From Brachybacterium alimentarium (GTDB lineage: Bacteria > Actinomycetota > Actinomycetes > Actinomycetales > Dermabacteraceae), in the NCBI RefSeq assembly GCF_002332425.1, contig NZ_NRGS01000017.1, positions 62,001-126,000 of the forward strand: a stretch of DNA of 64,000 nucleotides. Reading direction: 5' to 3'. Shown one piece after another: positions 44,613 through 57,852 of the stretch. Both the position numbers and the translations under genes were made by a program. Positions within the stretch are counted from its first letter, which is position 1, and each line of letters starts with the position of its first letter. The notes beneath the pieces are model-generated. The model was not told where the DNA came from, searched no databases, and saw nothing but the letters and a program-made list of their open reading frames with translations.

Positions 44613-45443
44613 ATGACCGATGGACCGCGCGCCGAGCTCGGCACTTTTCTGCGACGACGCCGCAACGAGGTCGTGCGGGCCGACTACGACCTGCCGCCCG
44701 TGGGCCGCGGGCGCACCACGGGCCTGCGTCGGGAGGAGATCGCGTTCCTCTCCGGGGTGAGCGTCACCTGGTACACGTGGCTCGAGCAGGGCCGGGACAT
44801 CAACCCCTCGCGCCAGGTGGTCGACGCGGTCGCCGTGAACCTGCGCCTGACCGAGGCGGAGCACGACTACGTGCTCGGTCTGGCCGGCTTCGCTCCTCCC
44901 CCGCGCCCCGTGCTCGCCGAACCCGCACCGGTTCCCTCGCACGTGCAGCATCTGCTGGACGCCCTCGACCCTGCCCCGGCCTTCGCGCTCACGCCGCACT
45001 GGGACATCGCCGCCTGGAACCGGGCGTACGAAGGACTGTTCCCTGCGGTCCGGGACGCCGAGGCGACCCAGCGGAACCTGCTGCAGTTCATCTTCACCGA
45101 CCCGTGGGTGCGTTCGATGCTCCCGGACTGGGAGCGCACCAGCCGGCAGTTCCTCGCCGAGTACCGTGCCGAGGCCGGTGGCCGGGCCGGCGGTCCGCAG
45201 CATGTGCGTCTGGTGGGGCACCTGCGGGCCGAGAGCGAGGAGTTCTCCCGCGCCTGGGACGCCCACGAGGTGGAGCGCTTCGCCTCACGGCGCCGGGAGT
45301 TCCTCCATCCGGTCGTGGGACGTCTCGTGTTCGAGCAGGTCAACGTCGTGCCGCAGGACGCACCGGATCTCCACGTCGTCTCCTACCTCCCGCTGCCCGA
45401 GGAGGGCACTCCTGCGGCGGCGGCGCGGCTGCTGGAGGGCTGA
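44613..45443 (+). CDS. XRE-family regulator with MmyB-type ligand domain
   Basis: A 276-residue DNA-binding protein. The helix-turn-helix (residues about 8-70, [13 protein letters not shown]... [25 protein letters not shown]) is followed by an MmyB-like PAS-fold domain ([20 protein letters not shown], then [20 protein letters not shown]), a family often controlling an adjacent oxidoreductase. No such partner gene lies beside it, since both neighbours (ilvD and gatB) are housekeeping. The ATG at 44613 has CAGGAGG upstream. Terminated by a very strong hairpin. Confidence 0.88.
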   Translation: MTDGPRAELGTFLRRRRNEVVRADYDLPPVGRGRTTGLRREEIAFLSGVSVTWYTWLEQGRDINPSRQVVDAVAVNLRLTEAEHDYVLGLAGFAPPPRPVLAEPAPVPSHVQHLLDALDPAPAFALTPHWDIAAWNRAYEGLFPAVRDAEATQRNLLQFIFTDPWVRSMLPDWERTSRQFLAEYRAEAGGRAGGPQHVRLVGHLRAESEEFSRAWDAHEVERFASRRREFLHPVVGRLVFEQVNVVPQDAPDLHVVSYLPLPEEGTPAAAARLLEG

Positions 45444-45522
45444 GCGCCTCCTCGTGCGCGGGCAGCGAGCCCGCGGGCTGCCGCGGGCTGCCGCAGGCTG
45501 CCGGGAGTCCTGGCAGGTCCGA

Positions 45523-45577
45523 GAGCACAGGAGCGCCCGGGGCCGCATGGTGACGGCTCCCGGGCGCTCCTGTGCTC
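45523..45577. terminator. Very stable terminator hairpin
   Basis: A perfect 19 bp stem (45523-45541 with 45559-45577) with a 17-base loop lies between the convergent regulator and gatB. A GCCGCGGGCT 10-nt repeat precedes it near 45465-45505. Confidence 0.85.
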
Positions 45578-45607
45578 CGGTAGCGCTGTGCTCCGGCGCG
45601 GATCCGC

Positions 45608-47122
45608 TCAGCTGACGCCGAGCTTCTCCATGATGATCTCGCGCACGCGGCCGGCGTCCGCCTGACCGCGGGTGGCCTTCATGATCGGGCCGATGAGAGC
45701 GCCGATGGCCTGGATCTTGCCGCCCTGGATCTTCGCGACCACGTCGGGGTTGTCGGCGATCGCCTGATCGACGGCGCCCGTGAGCACCGAGTCGTCCGAG
45801 ACGACGGCGAGGCCGTCCTTCTCGACGATCGCGGCCGGATCTCCCTGGCCACTCAGGACCTTGGTGAGCACCTGCTTGGCGATCTTGTCGTTGATCTTCT
45901 TCCCGTCGACCAGGCCCTGCAGCTCGGCGATCTGAGCCGGGGTGACGGCCAGCTCCTCCAGCTCGGAATCCTGCTCGCGGGCGACCCGCGCCAGCTCGCC
46001 CATCCACCACTTGCGGGCGCTCTGCGCGCTCGTTCCGGCGGCGACGGTCGACTCGATGAGGTCGAGGGCACCCGCGTTGATCGCATCGCGCATCTCGAGG
46101 TCGGTGAAGCCCCACTCGCCCAGCAGGCGGCGACGGCGCGCCGCCGGGAGCTCGGGCAGGCTGCCGCGGATCTCCTCGACCCATTCGCGGCTCGGAGCGA
46201 CGGGCACCAGATCCGGCTCGGGGAAGTAGCGGTAGTCCTCCGCGTCGGACTTCGGGCGGCCCGAGGACGTGCCCCCGGTGTCCTCGTGGAAGTGGCGGGT
46301 CTCCTGGATGATCTTCTCGCCGGCGTCGAGCACGCCCGCCTGACGGGAGATCTCGTAGCGCACGGTGCGCTCGATCGACCGGAACGAGTTCACGTTCTTC
46401 GTCTCGGTGCGGGTGCCGAGCTCGGCCTCGGGGTTCTCCCGCAGCGAGACGTTGATGTCGGCGCGCACGTTGCCGCGCTCCATCTTCGCCTCGGAGACGT
46501 CCAGCGCCCGGAAGATGTCGCGCAGGGTGCGCACATAGGCGGCGGCGACCTCGGGGGCGCGGCCCTTCGTGTTCGGGATCGGCTTGGTGACGATCTCGAC
46601 CAGCGGCACGCCGGCGCGGTTGTAGTCGACCTGCGAGTGGGTCGCACCGTGGATGCGCCCGGTGGAGCCGCCGACGTGGGTGTTCTTCCCGGCGTCCTCC
46701 TCCATGTGGGCGCGCTCGATCTCCACGCGGATGATCTCGCCGTCCTCCAGCTCGACGTCGACCCAGCCCTCGTAGCAGATGGGCTCGTCGTACTGCGAGG
46801 TCTGGAAGTTCTTCGTGAGGTCCGGGTAGAAGTACTGCTTGCGCGAGAACCGGCAGTTCTCGGCGATCGAGCAGTTCAGCGCCAGGCCGATCCTGATCGC
46901 GTATTCGACGGCCTTGTGGTTCACGACCGGCAGCGCGCCGGGCAGGCCCAGCGAGGTCGGGGTGATCGCCGTGTTGGGCTCGGCGGCGAAGATGTTGGGC
47001 GCGCCGTCGAACATCTTGGTGGCGGTGCCCAGCTCGACGTGGACCTCGATGCCGAGCACCGGGTCGAAGCGCGAGATGGCCTCGTCGTAGTCGACGAGTT
47101 CGATGTCGGTTGCTGCACTCAT
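45608..47122 (-). CDS. gatB: Asp-tRNA(Asn)/Glu-tRNA(Gln) amidotransferase subunit B
   Basis: A 504-residue kinase/transferase subunit that activates the mischarged tRNA and amidates it with ammonia from GatA. LGIEVHVELGTATKMFDGAPN near residue 25 and KQYFYPDLTKNFQTSQYDEPI, then RIHGATHSQVDYNRAGVPLVEIV, are the family core. The C-terminal helical YqeY-like tail binds tRNA. Its ATG shares one base with the gatA stop; a GTG one codon earlier is equally possible. Confidence 0.96.
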   Translation of the reverse strand: MSAATDIELVDYDEAISRFDPVLGIEVHVELGTATKMFDGAPNIFAAEPNTAITPTSLGLPGALPVVNHKAVEYAIRIGLALNCSIAENCRFSRKQYFYPDLTKNFQTSQYDEPICYEGWVDVELEDGEIIRVEIERAHMEEDAGKNTHVGGSTGRIHGATHSQVDYNRAGVPLVEIVTKPIPNTKGRAPEVAAAYVRTLRDIFRALDVSEAKMERGNVRADINVSLRENPEAELGTRTETKNVNSFRSIERTVRYEISRQAGVLDAGEKIIQETRHFHEDTGGTSSGRPKSDAEDYRYFPEPDLVPVAPSREWVEEIRGSLPELPAARRRRLLGEWGFTDLEMRDAINAGALDLIESTVAAGTSAQSARKWWMGELARVAREQDSELEELAVTPAQIAELQGLVDGKKINDKIAKQVLTKVLSGQGDPAAIVEKDGLAVVSDDSVLTGAVDQAIADNPDVVAKIQGGKIQAIGALIGPIMKATRGQADAGRVREIIMEKLGVS

Positions 47123-48627
47123 CACTTCGCTCCTGACGTGAGCTCGGGGGCCTTGGCCAGCAGGGGGCCTCCCCAGGAGTCCTCCAGCAGTGCCTCCAGG
47201 GCGCCGCCCACCCGGTAGAGGCGCTCGTCGGCGCGGGCCGGGGCGAGGAACTGGATGCCGGCGGGCAGGCCGTCCTCGGCGAGACCGCTGGGGATCGAGA
47301 TGCCCGGCGTGCCGGCGAGGTTCGCGGGAATGGTGGCGATGTCGTTCATGTACATCGCCATCGGGTCGTCGACCTTCTCGCCGAGGCGGAAGGCGACGGT
47401 GGGCGAGGTCGGCGAGGCGAGCACGTCGACCTGCTCGAAGGCGGCGGCGAAGTCGCGCTGGACGAGCGTGCGCACCTTCTGGGCGCTGCCGTAGTAGGCG
47501 TCGAAGTAGCCGGCGGACAGCGCGTAGGTGCCCAGCAGGATGCGTCGCTTGACCTCGTCGCCGAAGCCGGCGCCGCGGGTGGCCTTCATGACGTTCTCGG
47601 CGGTGGGGTGGTCCTCGGGGATCACGCGCAGGCCGAAGCGCATGCCGTCGAACTTCGCGAGGTTCGAGGACGCCTCCGAGGGCATGATCAGGTAGTACGC
47701 GCCCAGCGCGTAGCGGAAGTTCGGGCAGGAGACCCGCACGATCTCCGCGCCGGCGCGCTCCAGCTGCTCGAGGGACTCGGTGAAGCGGGCGCTGACCTCA
47801 GGGGCGAAGCCCTCGCCCTCGAGCTCCTCGATGACGCCCACGCGCAGCCCCTTGACGTCCTTGCTGCGGGCGGCCGCGGCGAAGGAGCCGACGGGATCGG
47901 TCAGCGAGGTCGAGTCGTGGGGGTCGTGGCCCGCGATCAGCTCGTGCAGGAGCGCCGAGTCCTCGACGGTGCGGGTCACGGGGCCGGCCTGGTCCAGCGA
48001 GCTGGCCATGGCGATCAGGCCGTAGCGGGAGACGGAGCCGTAGGTGGGCTTCACGCCCACGGTGCCGGTGACGGCGCCGGGCTGACGGATCGAGCCGCCG
48101 GTATCGGTGCCGATCGCGAGCGGGGCCTCGTAGGAGCCCACGGCCGCGGCGCTGCCGCCGCCGGAGCCGCCGGGGATGCGGTCGCGGTCCCACGGGTTGC
48201 GGGTGGGGCCGTAGGCGCTGGTCTCGGTGGACGAGCCCATCGCGAACTCATCCATGTTGGTCTTGCCGAGGATCGGCAGGCCGGCCTCGCGCAGGGCCGT
48301 GACCAGGGTCGCGTCGTAGGGCGGGATCCAGCCCTCGAGGATCTTGGAGCCGGCGGTGGTGGGCTGGCCCTCGGTGACCACGACGTCCTTGACGGCGATC
48401 GGCACACCGGCGAGCGCGTGCAGCTCCTCGCCGTCGGCGCGGCGGGAGTCGATGTCCCGAGCGGTGGCGAGGGCGGCGTCCTGGTCGACGTGGAGGAAGG
48501 CGTTCAGGTCGCCGTCGACGGCGCTGATGCGATCCAGGTGGGCGCGGGTGAGCTCCTCGGAGGAGACCTCGCCTGCGTTCAGCGCGGCCGCCTGGGCGGC
48601 GGCGCTGCGACGGATGATGTCGTTCAT
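47122..48627 (-). CDS. gatA: Asp-tRNA(Asn)/Glu-tRNA(Gln) amidotransferase subunit A
   Basis: A 501-residue glutaminase of the amidase-signature family that frees ammonia for GatB. The Ser-cisSer-Lys triad is readable: Lys in VPIAVKDVV, cis-Ser in [12 protein letters not shown] and the nucleophile Ser in [12 protein letters not shown]. The start at 48627 ([12 protein letters not shown]) is the usual N-terminus; a GTG four codons upstream has a ribosome site too close to it. It lies 19 bases downstream of gatC. Confidence 0.96.
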   Translation of the reverse strand: MNDIIRRSAAAQAAALNAGEVSSEELTRAHLDRISAVDGDLNAFLHVDQDAALATARDIDSRRADGEELHALAGVPIAVKDVVVTEGQPTTAGSKILEGWIPPYDATLVTALREAGLPILGKTNMDEFAMGSSTETSAYGPTRNPWDRDRIPGGSGGGSAAAVGSYEAPLAIGTDTGGSIRQPGAVTGTVGVKPTYGSVSRYGLIAMASSLDQAGPVTRTVEDSALLHELIAGHDPHDSTSLTDPVGSFAAAARSKDVKGLRVGVIEELEGEGFAPEVSARFTESLEQLERAGAEIVRVSCPNFRYALGAYYLIMPSEASSNLAKFDGMRFGLRVIPEDHPTAENVMKATRGAGFGDEVKRRILLGTYALSAGYFDAYYGSAQKVRTLVQRDFAAAFEQVDVLASPTSPTVAFRLGEKVDDPMAMYMNDIATIPANLAGTPGISIPSGLAEDGLPAGIQFLAPARADERLYRVGGALEALLEDSWGGPLLAKAPELTSGAK

Positions 48628-48646
48628 CGGTGGGGTCACTCTCCTC

Positions 48647-48943
48647 TCACTCCTCGCCCAGGATCTGCGGGACGGCGAAACGGCCGTCCTGCGCGTCAGG
48701 AGCGCCGGCGAGCGCCTGCTCCTGGGTCAGCGTGTTCTCGACGACGTCCTCACGGAAGACGTTGGTCATGGCAATGGGGTGGGACGTCGCGGGAACATCC
48801 TCGGTGGCGACCTCGGACACGGAGGCGACAGCATCCATGATGGAGTCGAACTCGCCGGCGAAGCGGTCGATCTCCTCATCGGTGAGCTGGATCCGTGCGA
48901 GGTCGGCGAGGCGTGCGACGTCATCTCGTCCGATCGAAGGCAT
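48647..48943 (-). CDS. gatC: Asp-tRNA(Asn)/Glu-tRNA(Gln) amidotransferase subunit C
   Basis: A 98-residue belt subunit that holds GatA and GatB together. The family sequence [22 protein letters not shown] opens the protein, and PTSHP-like [17 protein letters not shown] lies in the second half. The start at 48943 (MPSIGRDD) is chosen over an ATG three codons upstream. First gene of gatCAB. Confidence 0.94.
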   Translation of the reverse strand: MPSIGRDDVARLADLARIQLTDEEIDRFAGEFDSIMDAVASVSEVATEDVPATSHPIAMTNVFREDVVENTLTQEQALAGAPDAQDGRFAVPQILGEE

Positions 48944-48996
48944 GAGGCACATTCTAGGCGCTCGCCGACAGGGCGGGGACGACCGGCGCAGGCGGC

Positions 48997-49914
<918 letters not shown>

Positions 49915-49998
49915 CTGATCGATCGTAGTCACCTCCCCGGTAGACTTCCGCCCACCAGCCGAGGTCCCTGAGGCCGACTCCTGAAGGAAGGCGCCGTC

Positions 49999-50211
49999 AT
50001 GTCTGTCGACCCGAACGTCGATCACCACGCCCACGATCCCGAGGACGAGGACCAGCCCTCGGACGATCCGACGATCCGGGAGGCGCAGGAGCTCGAGGCC
50101 AAGATGCGCCGCGCGCTGGCGACCAAGGAAGATCCGCTGCGCGATGACGAATCCACGTCGGAGCGTCTGCGCCGTCTGGCCCGCGAGAACTCCGCCTCCG
50201 ACGACACCTGA
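49999..50211 (+). CDS. Small acidic hypothetical protein
   Basis: A 70-residue protein with a good GAAGGAAG ribosome site before the ATG at 49999. It begins with a His/Asp/Glu-rich segment and ends in a predicted amphipathic helix (REAQELEAKMRRALATKEDPL ... SERLRRLARENS). No cysteine, no export signal. It sits alone between the divergent GNAT gene and recQ. Function unknown. Confidence 0.72.
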   Translation: MSVDPNVDHHAHDPEDEDQPSDDPTIREAQELEAKMRRALATKEDPLRDDESTSERLRRLARENSASDDT

Positions 50212-50312
50212 GCCTCCCAGCGACCTCTCCTCCCCATCGGGGCCGGGACGGGTTCTGTCCACCACGGCGCTCTGCCAGCTCGCGCGTCGGCACGAGTTGC
50301 CACACTGGGGGC

Positions 50313-52565
50313 ATGGAACCCTCGCAGCCCTCCCCCGCCCCGTCCGACTCGGCACTGCACGACGAGGCGCAGCAGGCTCTGGCCGCGCTCACCGGGCGCC
50401 CCGATGCCGATTTCCATGCGGGGCAGTTCGAGGCGATCTCGGCACTCGTCGAGGAACGGCGCCGCGTGCTCGTGGTCCAGCGCACGGGATGGGGGAAGTC
50501 CGCCGTCTACTTCCTCGCCTCCCTGCTGCAGCGTCGCCGCGGCGCTGGACCGGCACTCATCGTCTCCCCGCTGATCGCGCTCATGCGCGACCAGGTCGCC
50601 GCGGCCGCGCGAGCCGGGGTCCGGGCCGAGGCGATCAGCTCGGCGAACCCCACGCAGTGGCAGGAGATCGAGCAGAGCCTCGCAGCCGATGAGATCGATG
50701 TGCTGCTGGTCTCCCCCGAGCGTCTGGTGAACCCCCGCTTCCGCGGAGAGCAGCTGCCCCGCCTGGTCGAGCGCTGCGGCCTGCTGGTGATCGATGAGGC
50801 GCACTGCATCTCCGACTGGGGGCACGACTTCCGGCCCGACTACCGCCGGCTGCGGGATCTCGTCGCGCAGCTCGGCCCGGAGGTGCCCGTGCTCGCCACC
50901 ACCGCGACCGCCAACAGCCGCGTGGTCGCGGACGTCGAGGAGCAGCTTGGGGTCATCGCGCAGGGCCCCGAGACGACCACCTCGGGGGTGCTGACGCTGC
51001 GTGGCCCGCTCACCCGGCGATCCCTGCGACTGGGCTCCCTGTCCCTGCCCGATGACCGGCAGCGGCTGGACTATCTGGTGCGCCACCTGGACTCCTTCGA
51101 GGGGTCCGGCATCATCTATACCCTCACCGTCTCCGCCGCGGAGGACCTGGCGACGCTGCTGAACCGTCCCGACCGGCCCGTGCGCGCCTACACGGGGCGC
51201 ACGGATGCCGAGGAACGCGCCCAGCTCGAGGCGGACCTCAAGGACAATCGGCTCAAGGCTCTCGCCGCCACGAGCGCGCTGGGCATGGGCTTCGACAAGC
51301 CCGACCTCGGCTTCGTGATCCATCTGGGCGCACCGAGCTCGCCGGTCGCCTACTACCAGCAGGTGGGGCGTGCCGGCCGTGCGACGGACACTGCTGACGT
51401 GCTGCTGCTTCCCGGGCGTGAGGACCGAGCGATCTGGGAGTACTTCGCCACGGCGTCGATGCCCTCGCAGGAGTCCGCGGCGCAGGTGCTCAGCGCTTTG
51501 GCGGAGTCCGGCTCCCCGCTGAGCACGCCGGCTCTCGAGGCGCGGGTGGACGTGCGCCGCACCGCGCTCGAGCTGCTGCTGAAGGTCCTCGCGGTCGACG
51601 GCGCGGTCGAGGCCGTGCGCGGAGGTTGGATCGCGACCGGTGCTCCGTGGCACTACGACGCCGAGCGGTACGAGAACGTGGCGCGCACTCGTCGCGAGGA
51701 GCAGCAGGCGATGCTCGCCTATGAGCGTCTCGGCGCGGACGGCCAGGGCCCCGAGGCGGTCGCTGCGGACCCGGCCCAGTGCAGGATGGTGTTCCTGGCC
51801 CGTCAGCTCGACGACACCACAGCCGTCCCCTGCGGCCGCTGCGACGTCTGCTCAGGACCCTGGTATCCCGCGGTCGACGCTCCGGCAGCGGCGGGCTCCG
51901 CGGCCGATACCCAGGTCGCCGCGCTGCTGGATCGTGTCGGCGTGCCGGTCGAGCCGCGTGCTCAGTGGCCGCAGGGCCTGGATCGTCTGCAGGTCACTCT
52001 CGACGGGAGCGCTCCTCCCAAGGGCCGCATCCCCGAATCCGAACGGGCCGAGGTGGGGCGCGTGATCGCGCGCATGTCGGATCTGGGATGGGCGGTCCCC
52101 CTGCGCGAGCTGCTGCGCACCGACGAGAACGGCCACCGCGTCGACGCCGAGGTGCCCGAGCGCATCGGCTCCCGGATCGTCGAGGTCCTCGCCGAATGGG
52201 ACTGGGCCCGGCGACCCGTCGGAGTGCTGGCCGTGCCCTCGGCCACGCGTCCGCATCTGGTGAGCTCACTCGCCTCGGGCATCGCGTCGGTCGGTCGGCT
52301 CGAGAATCTCGGTCAGCTCGGCCTCGCCCCCGAGGCGGCTCCTCTGAACGGGGCTCGCAACAGCGCCTTCCGGGTCGCCGCCCTCTGGAACCGTTTCGCG
52401 GTCACCCCGGAGCTGCAGCAGCGCCTGCAGGCCCTGGACGGTGCCCCGATCCTGCTGGTGGACGACATGATCGACACCCGGTGGACGATGACCATCGCCG
52501 CGCGCCTGCTGCGGCGCGCGGGCTCCGGTCCGGTGCTGCCGATCGCCCTCGCCCAGGAGGCGTGA
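50313..52565 (+). CDS. RecQ-family DNA helicase fused to a phosphoribosyltransferase-like domain
   Basis: A 750-residue superfamily 2 helicase. Walker A is RTGWGKS (57-63), the DEAH box is at 161-164 (DEAHCISDWGHDFRPDYRRL), and the QQVGRAGRA motif VI is near residue 345. The zinc-binding part is reduced to CGRCDVC (C507, C510, C513). After that come a region with no RecQ HRDC domain and, at about residues 645-745, a phosphoribosyltransferase fold with LVDDMIDTRWTM as the PRPP loop. Such RecQ-PRTase proteins are known in actinobacteria, with no defined activity for the C-terminal part. Recombination repair is the general role. Confidence 0.9.
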   Translation: MEPSQPSPAPSDSALHDEAQQALAALTGRPDADFHAGQFEAISALVEERRRVLVVQRTGWGKSAVYFLASLLQRRRGAGPALIVSPLIALMRDQVAAAARAGVRAEAISSANPTQWQEIEQSLAADEIDVLLVSPERLVNPRFRGEQLPRLVERCGLLVIDEAHCISDWGHDFRPDYRRLRDLVAQLGPEVPVLATTATANSRVVADVEEQLGVIAQGPETTTSGVLTLRGPLTRRSLRLGSLSLPDDRQRLDYLVRHLDSFEGSGIIYTLTVSAAEDLATLLNRPDRPVRAYTGRTDAEERAQLEADLKDNRLKALAATSALGMGFDKPDLGFVIHLGAPSSPVAYYQQVGRAGRATDTADVLLLPGREDRAIWEYFATASMPSQESAAQVLSALAESGSPLSTPALEARVDVRRTALELLLKVLAVDGAVEAVRGGWIATGAPWHYDAERYENVARTRREEQQAMLAYERLGADGQGPEAVAADPAQCRMVFLARQLDDTTAVPCGRCDVCSGPWYPAVDAPAAAGSAADTQVAALLDRVGVPVEPRAQWPQGLDRLQVTLDGSAPPKGRIPESERAEVGRVIARMSDLGWAVPLRELLRTDENGHRVDAEVPERIGSRIVEVLAEWDWARRPVGVLAVPSATRPHLVSSLASGIASVGRLENLGQLGLAPEAAPLNGARNSAFRVAALWNRFAVTPELQQRLQALDGAPILLVDDMIDTRWTMTIAARLLRRAGSGPVLPIALAQEA

Positions 52566-52629
52566 GCACCTCGGCGCTGCGGGTCCGCGCCGGCGATCTC
52601 GCCGACATGGGGCCCGCCGTGCCGTCGGA

Positions 52630-55338
<2,709 letters not shown>

Positions 55339-56463
55339 TCAGCCCGCGACGCGCTCCGCCCACGGCGGCGCGGCGCGCAGGAGCGATTCCAGGGCGTTCT
55401 CATCGAGCATGGTCGACAGCTCCGGCTGCGCTGAGGGATCGAGCCTGCCGGCGTGGACGTCGTGCGAGACGCCCGTGTTCGCCAGCAGGGTGCAGCCGGC
55501 CGCATCGGCGTCGGCGTATCCCATCTGGTTCCAGATGCCCAGAAGCTTCTCGAGCTCGGGGGCGAGCTTGCCGCCGGGGCGCGGATCGACGACGACCTCG
55601 AAGGAGCAGCCGGCCTCGCGGGCATCGGCGATCCCCTCCCACAGGGCGCGACCTCGGGGGTCCTCGAGCGTCGGCATGCGGCGCGGGCCGAGCGTCATCC
55701 TGCGCACGCCCGCATCGCGTGCGGCGCGCAGCAGCTCGAGATCTGCGCCGATCCCGATGGTGATCGAGTCCGCGCCCAGGCCGGCGTCCTCGAGCGCGAC
55801 GATCAGGCTGCGCCACAGCGCCCCAATCTCGGGAGCCGGGACGGCCGGGTAGGCGCGGCGACCGGACGGGGTGGGGATGCGCCCCTCGTGCACACCGGCG
55901 ACCGCGTCCTCACGCAGCAGCAGGTGAGGGCGCGCGCCCGGGACCCGCTCACGGACCTCGGTGAGGTGGTCGATGAGTCCCTCGGCCAGCAGCAGCGGCA
56001 GGTCGCGCACGGCGCCGGGATCACCGAGGGTGCGTTCGCCCGAGTTCAGGAAGGTGGCGCCGGCCAGGGTGACCGGGCCGAGCGCCGTCGTCATCAGCGG
56101 TCCCTCGTAGCCGAGCAGGGCGATGCGGGCGGCGTCCAGGAGCCGGTCGCGCAGCTCGCGGGCGTGCTGCCAGGCGCGCCCGATGCCCGGGCCCAGCCGC
56201 CAGCCGTAGCTGACGAGGTCGCCGGTGGTCTCGGCGAGCAGGGCCAGGGTGGCCGGCAGCAGGTGGTCGGTCTCGTCGGTGCCGAGCGCCGAGGGCAGGT
56301 AGAGCCGGGTCGCGATCTGCTCGTCGAGATCGTCGCCCAGCAGAGCGCGCAGGCGCATCAGCGCGGCCAGGTGCGGATCGTCGGGGAGCTCGAGGCGGAG
56401 CGTCTCGGCAGGGGTGGGCACTCGGAAGGTGCCGTCGCCCGTGAGGGTGACCAGTGTCGTCAT
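55339..56463 (-). CDS. Cobalamin-independent methionine synthase-like (Rv3015c type)
   Basis: A 374-residue TIM-barrel protein of the UROD/MetE-like superfamily. It corresponds in position to the conserved gene between mnmA and ligA of mycobacteria (Rv3015c). I see TRLYLPSALGT, PVTLAGATFLNSGERTLGD and HLLLREDAVAGVHEG, but not the full zinc ligand set of true MetE, so catalysis of methionine synthesis is doubtful. The ATG at 56463 overlaps the mnmA stop (ATGA), tying it to the tRNA-thiolation gene. Confidence 0.75.
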   Translation of the reverse strand: MTTLVTLTGDGTFRVPTPAETLRLELPDDPHLAALMRLRALLGDDLDEQIATRLYLPSALGTDETDHLLPATLALLAETTGDLVSYGWRLGPGIGRAWQHARELRDRLLDAARIALLGYEGPLMTTALGPVTLAGATFLNSGERTLGDPGAVRDLPLLLAEGLIDHLTEVRERVPGARPHLLLREDAVAGVHEGRIPTPSGRRAYPAVPAPEIGALWRSLIVALEDAGLGADSITIGIGADLELLRAARDAGVRRMTLGPRRMPTLEDPRGRALWEGIADAREAGCSFEVVVDPRPGGKLAPELEKLLGIWNQMGYADADAAGCTLLANTGVSHDVHAGRLDPSAQPELSTMLDENALESLLRAAPPWAERVAG

Positions 56464-57704
56464 GCGCGTCGCTCCAGGGTGGCGGCGGCGATCACACGGT
56501 CGCCGTCGTACAGGACGAGGGTCTGACCGGGCGCGACGCCTCGGATCGGGGTCTCGAGACTCACGCGGAGGCTCGAGTCGGCGGTGGGGGCGTCAGGGTC
56601 GGTGCCGGCCCCGGTGGCAGCAGCGCCAGTGGCAGTGGCCCCGGTGGCGGCGGCGCCGGTGGCAGCGGCGCCGGTGGCAGCACTATCGGCGGTGGCCCCG
56701 GCGGCAGCGCTATCGGCGGTGGTGGCGGGGACCGTGGCGTCGGTCGGGACTTCGAGCAGGCGGGCCGGGGTGGCCTCGCCATGCGCTCGGATCTGGGCGC
56801 GCACCTCGCGGCCGACGGACAGCGGCTCGAAGGAGATCACGTCGGTGGCGATGAGCTCGCGGGTGGACAGCAGCTCCGCCGCACCGACGACGACCTGGCG
56901 GGAGGAGGGGTCGATGTCGACCACGTAGCGGGGCGCGCCGTCGGCCGCGGGGTGCTGGATGCCCAGGCCCTTGCGCTGGCCGATGGTGAAGCCGTGGGTG
57001 CCCTGGTGGGAGCCGATCACGCTGCCGTCCGCGTCGAGGATCTCGCCGGGCGAGGCCCCGAGGTTGCGCTCGAGGAAGCCCTGGGTGTCGCCGTCGGCCA
57101 CGAAGCAGATGTCGTAGCTGTCCGGCTTGGTGGAGACGCCGAGTCCGCGTGCCCGGGCCTCGGCCCGCACCTCCTCCTTGGTCTCGTACTCCCCCAGCGG
57201 GAACAGCGAGCGGCCCACGGCGTCCGGACCCATCACGGCCAGGACATAGGACTGGTCCTTCGCCATGTTGCGGGAGCGGTGCAGGGACGGCGCGCCGTCC
57301 GGGCCGTCGGTGCGGATCGAGGCGTAGTGGCCGGTGCACACGGCGTCGAAGCCGAGCAGCCGGGCACGGTCCATGAGGGTGGCGAACTTGATCCGCTCGT
57401 TGCAGCGCACGCAGGGGTTGGGGGTGCGGCCGGCGGCGTACTCGGACAGGAAGTCCTCGACGACGAGGTCGTGGAAGTCGTCGGAGAGGTCCCACACGTA
57501 GTACGGGATGCCGATGCGGTCTGCGGCACGCCGGGCGTCGGAGGCGTCCTCGACGGTGCAGCATCCCCGGGAGCCGGAGCGGGTCTGGTCCCGGTTCTTG
57601 GACAGGGCCATGTGGACGCCGACGACCTCGTGGCCCGCCTCGGCCGCGCGGGCCGCGGCGACGGCCGAGTCGACCCCACCACTCATCGCTGCGAGCACCT
57701 TCAT
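56460..57704 (-). CDS. mnmA: tRNA 2-thiouridine synthase
   Basis: A 414-residue enzyme that thiolates U34 of tRNA-Glu, -Gln and -Lys. The PP-loop is MSGGVDSAVAA (residues 7-17); the catalytic cysteines are in NPCVRCNERIKF and SYDICFVADGDTQGFL. The start at 57704 has a near-perfect AGGAGGTGA ribosome site. It is about 45 residues longer than usual because of a low-complexity Ala-Thr-Gly insert in the C-terminal barrel (56611-56725). A TAGACT -10 box lies at 57737-57742. The sulfur donor is probably the cysteine desulfurase encoded 148 bases upstream. Confidence 0.94.
   Translation of the reverse strand: MKVLAAMSGGVDSAVAAARAAEAGHEVVGVHMALSKNRDQTRSGSRGCCTVEDASDARRAADRIGIPYYVWDLSDDFHDLVVEDFLSEYAAGRTPNPCVRCNERIKFATLMDRARLLGFDAVCTGHYASIRTDGPDGAPSLHRSRNMAKDQSYVLAVMGPDAVGRSLFPLGEYETKEEVRAEARARGLGVSTKPDSYDICFVADGDTQGFLERNLGASPGEILDADGSVIGSHQGTHGFTIGQRKGLGIQHPAADGAPRYVVDIDPSSRQVVVGAAELLSTRELIATDVISFEPLSVGREVRAQIRAHGEATPARLLEVPTDATVPATTADSAAAGATADSAATGAAATGAAATGATATGAAATGAGTDPDAPTADSSLRVSLETPIRGVAPGQTLVLYDGDRVIAAATLERRA
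56611..56725. repeat. 15-nt tandem repeat in mnmA
   Basis: Four 15-base units of CCGGTGGCAGCGGCG type (56611-56670) followed by two longer diverged units encode ATGAA/ADSAA repeats near the MnmA C-terminus. Confidence 0.85.
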
Positions 57705-57852
57705 CGTCCCGTCACCTCCTTGAATCGCACCCGAGAAGTCTACGGTCGCGCATGGTCCCGGGCAGGTGGCCCGAACGTGAGATGCGCCCCGGTAACAACC
57801 GGCCCGACGCCGGGGCCCGGTGCCGGGGGCAGGGCGCGAGCGGACCGGTGCG

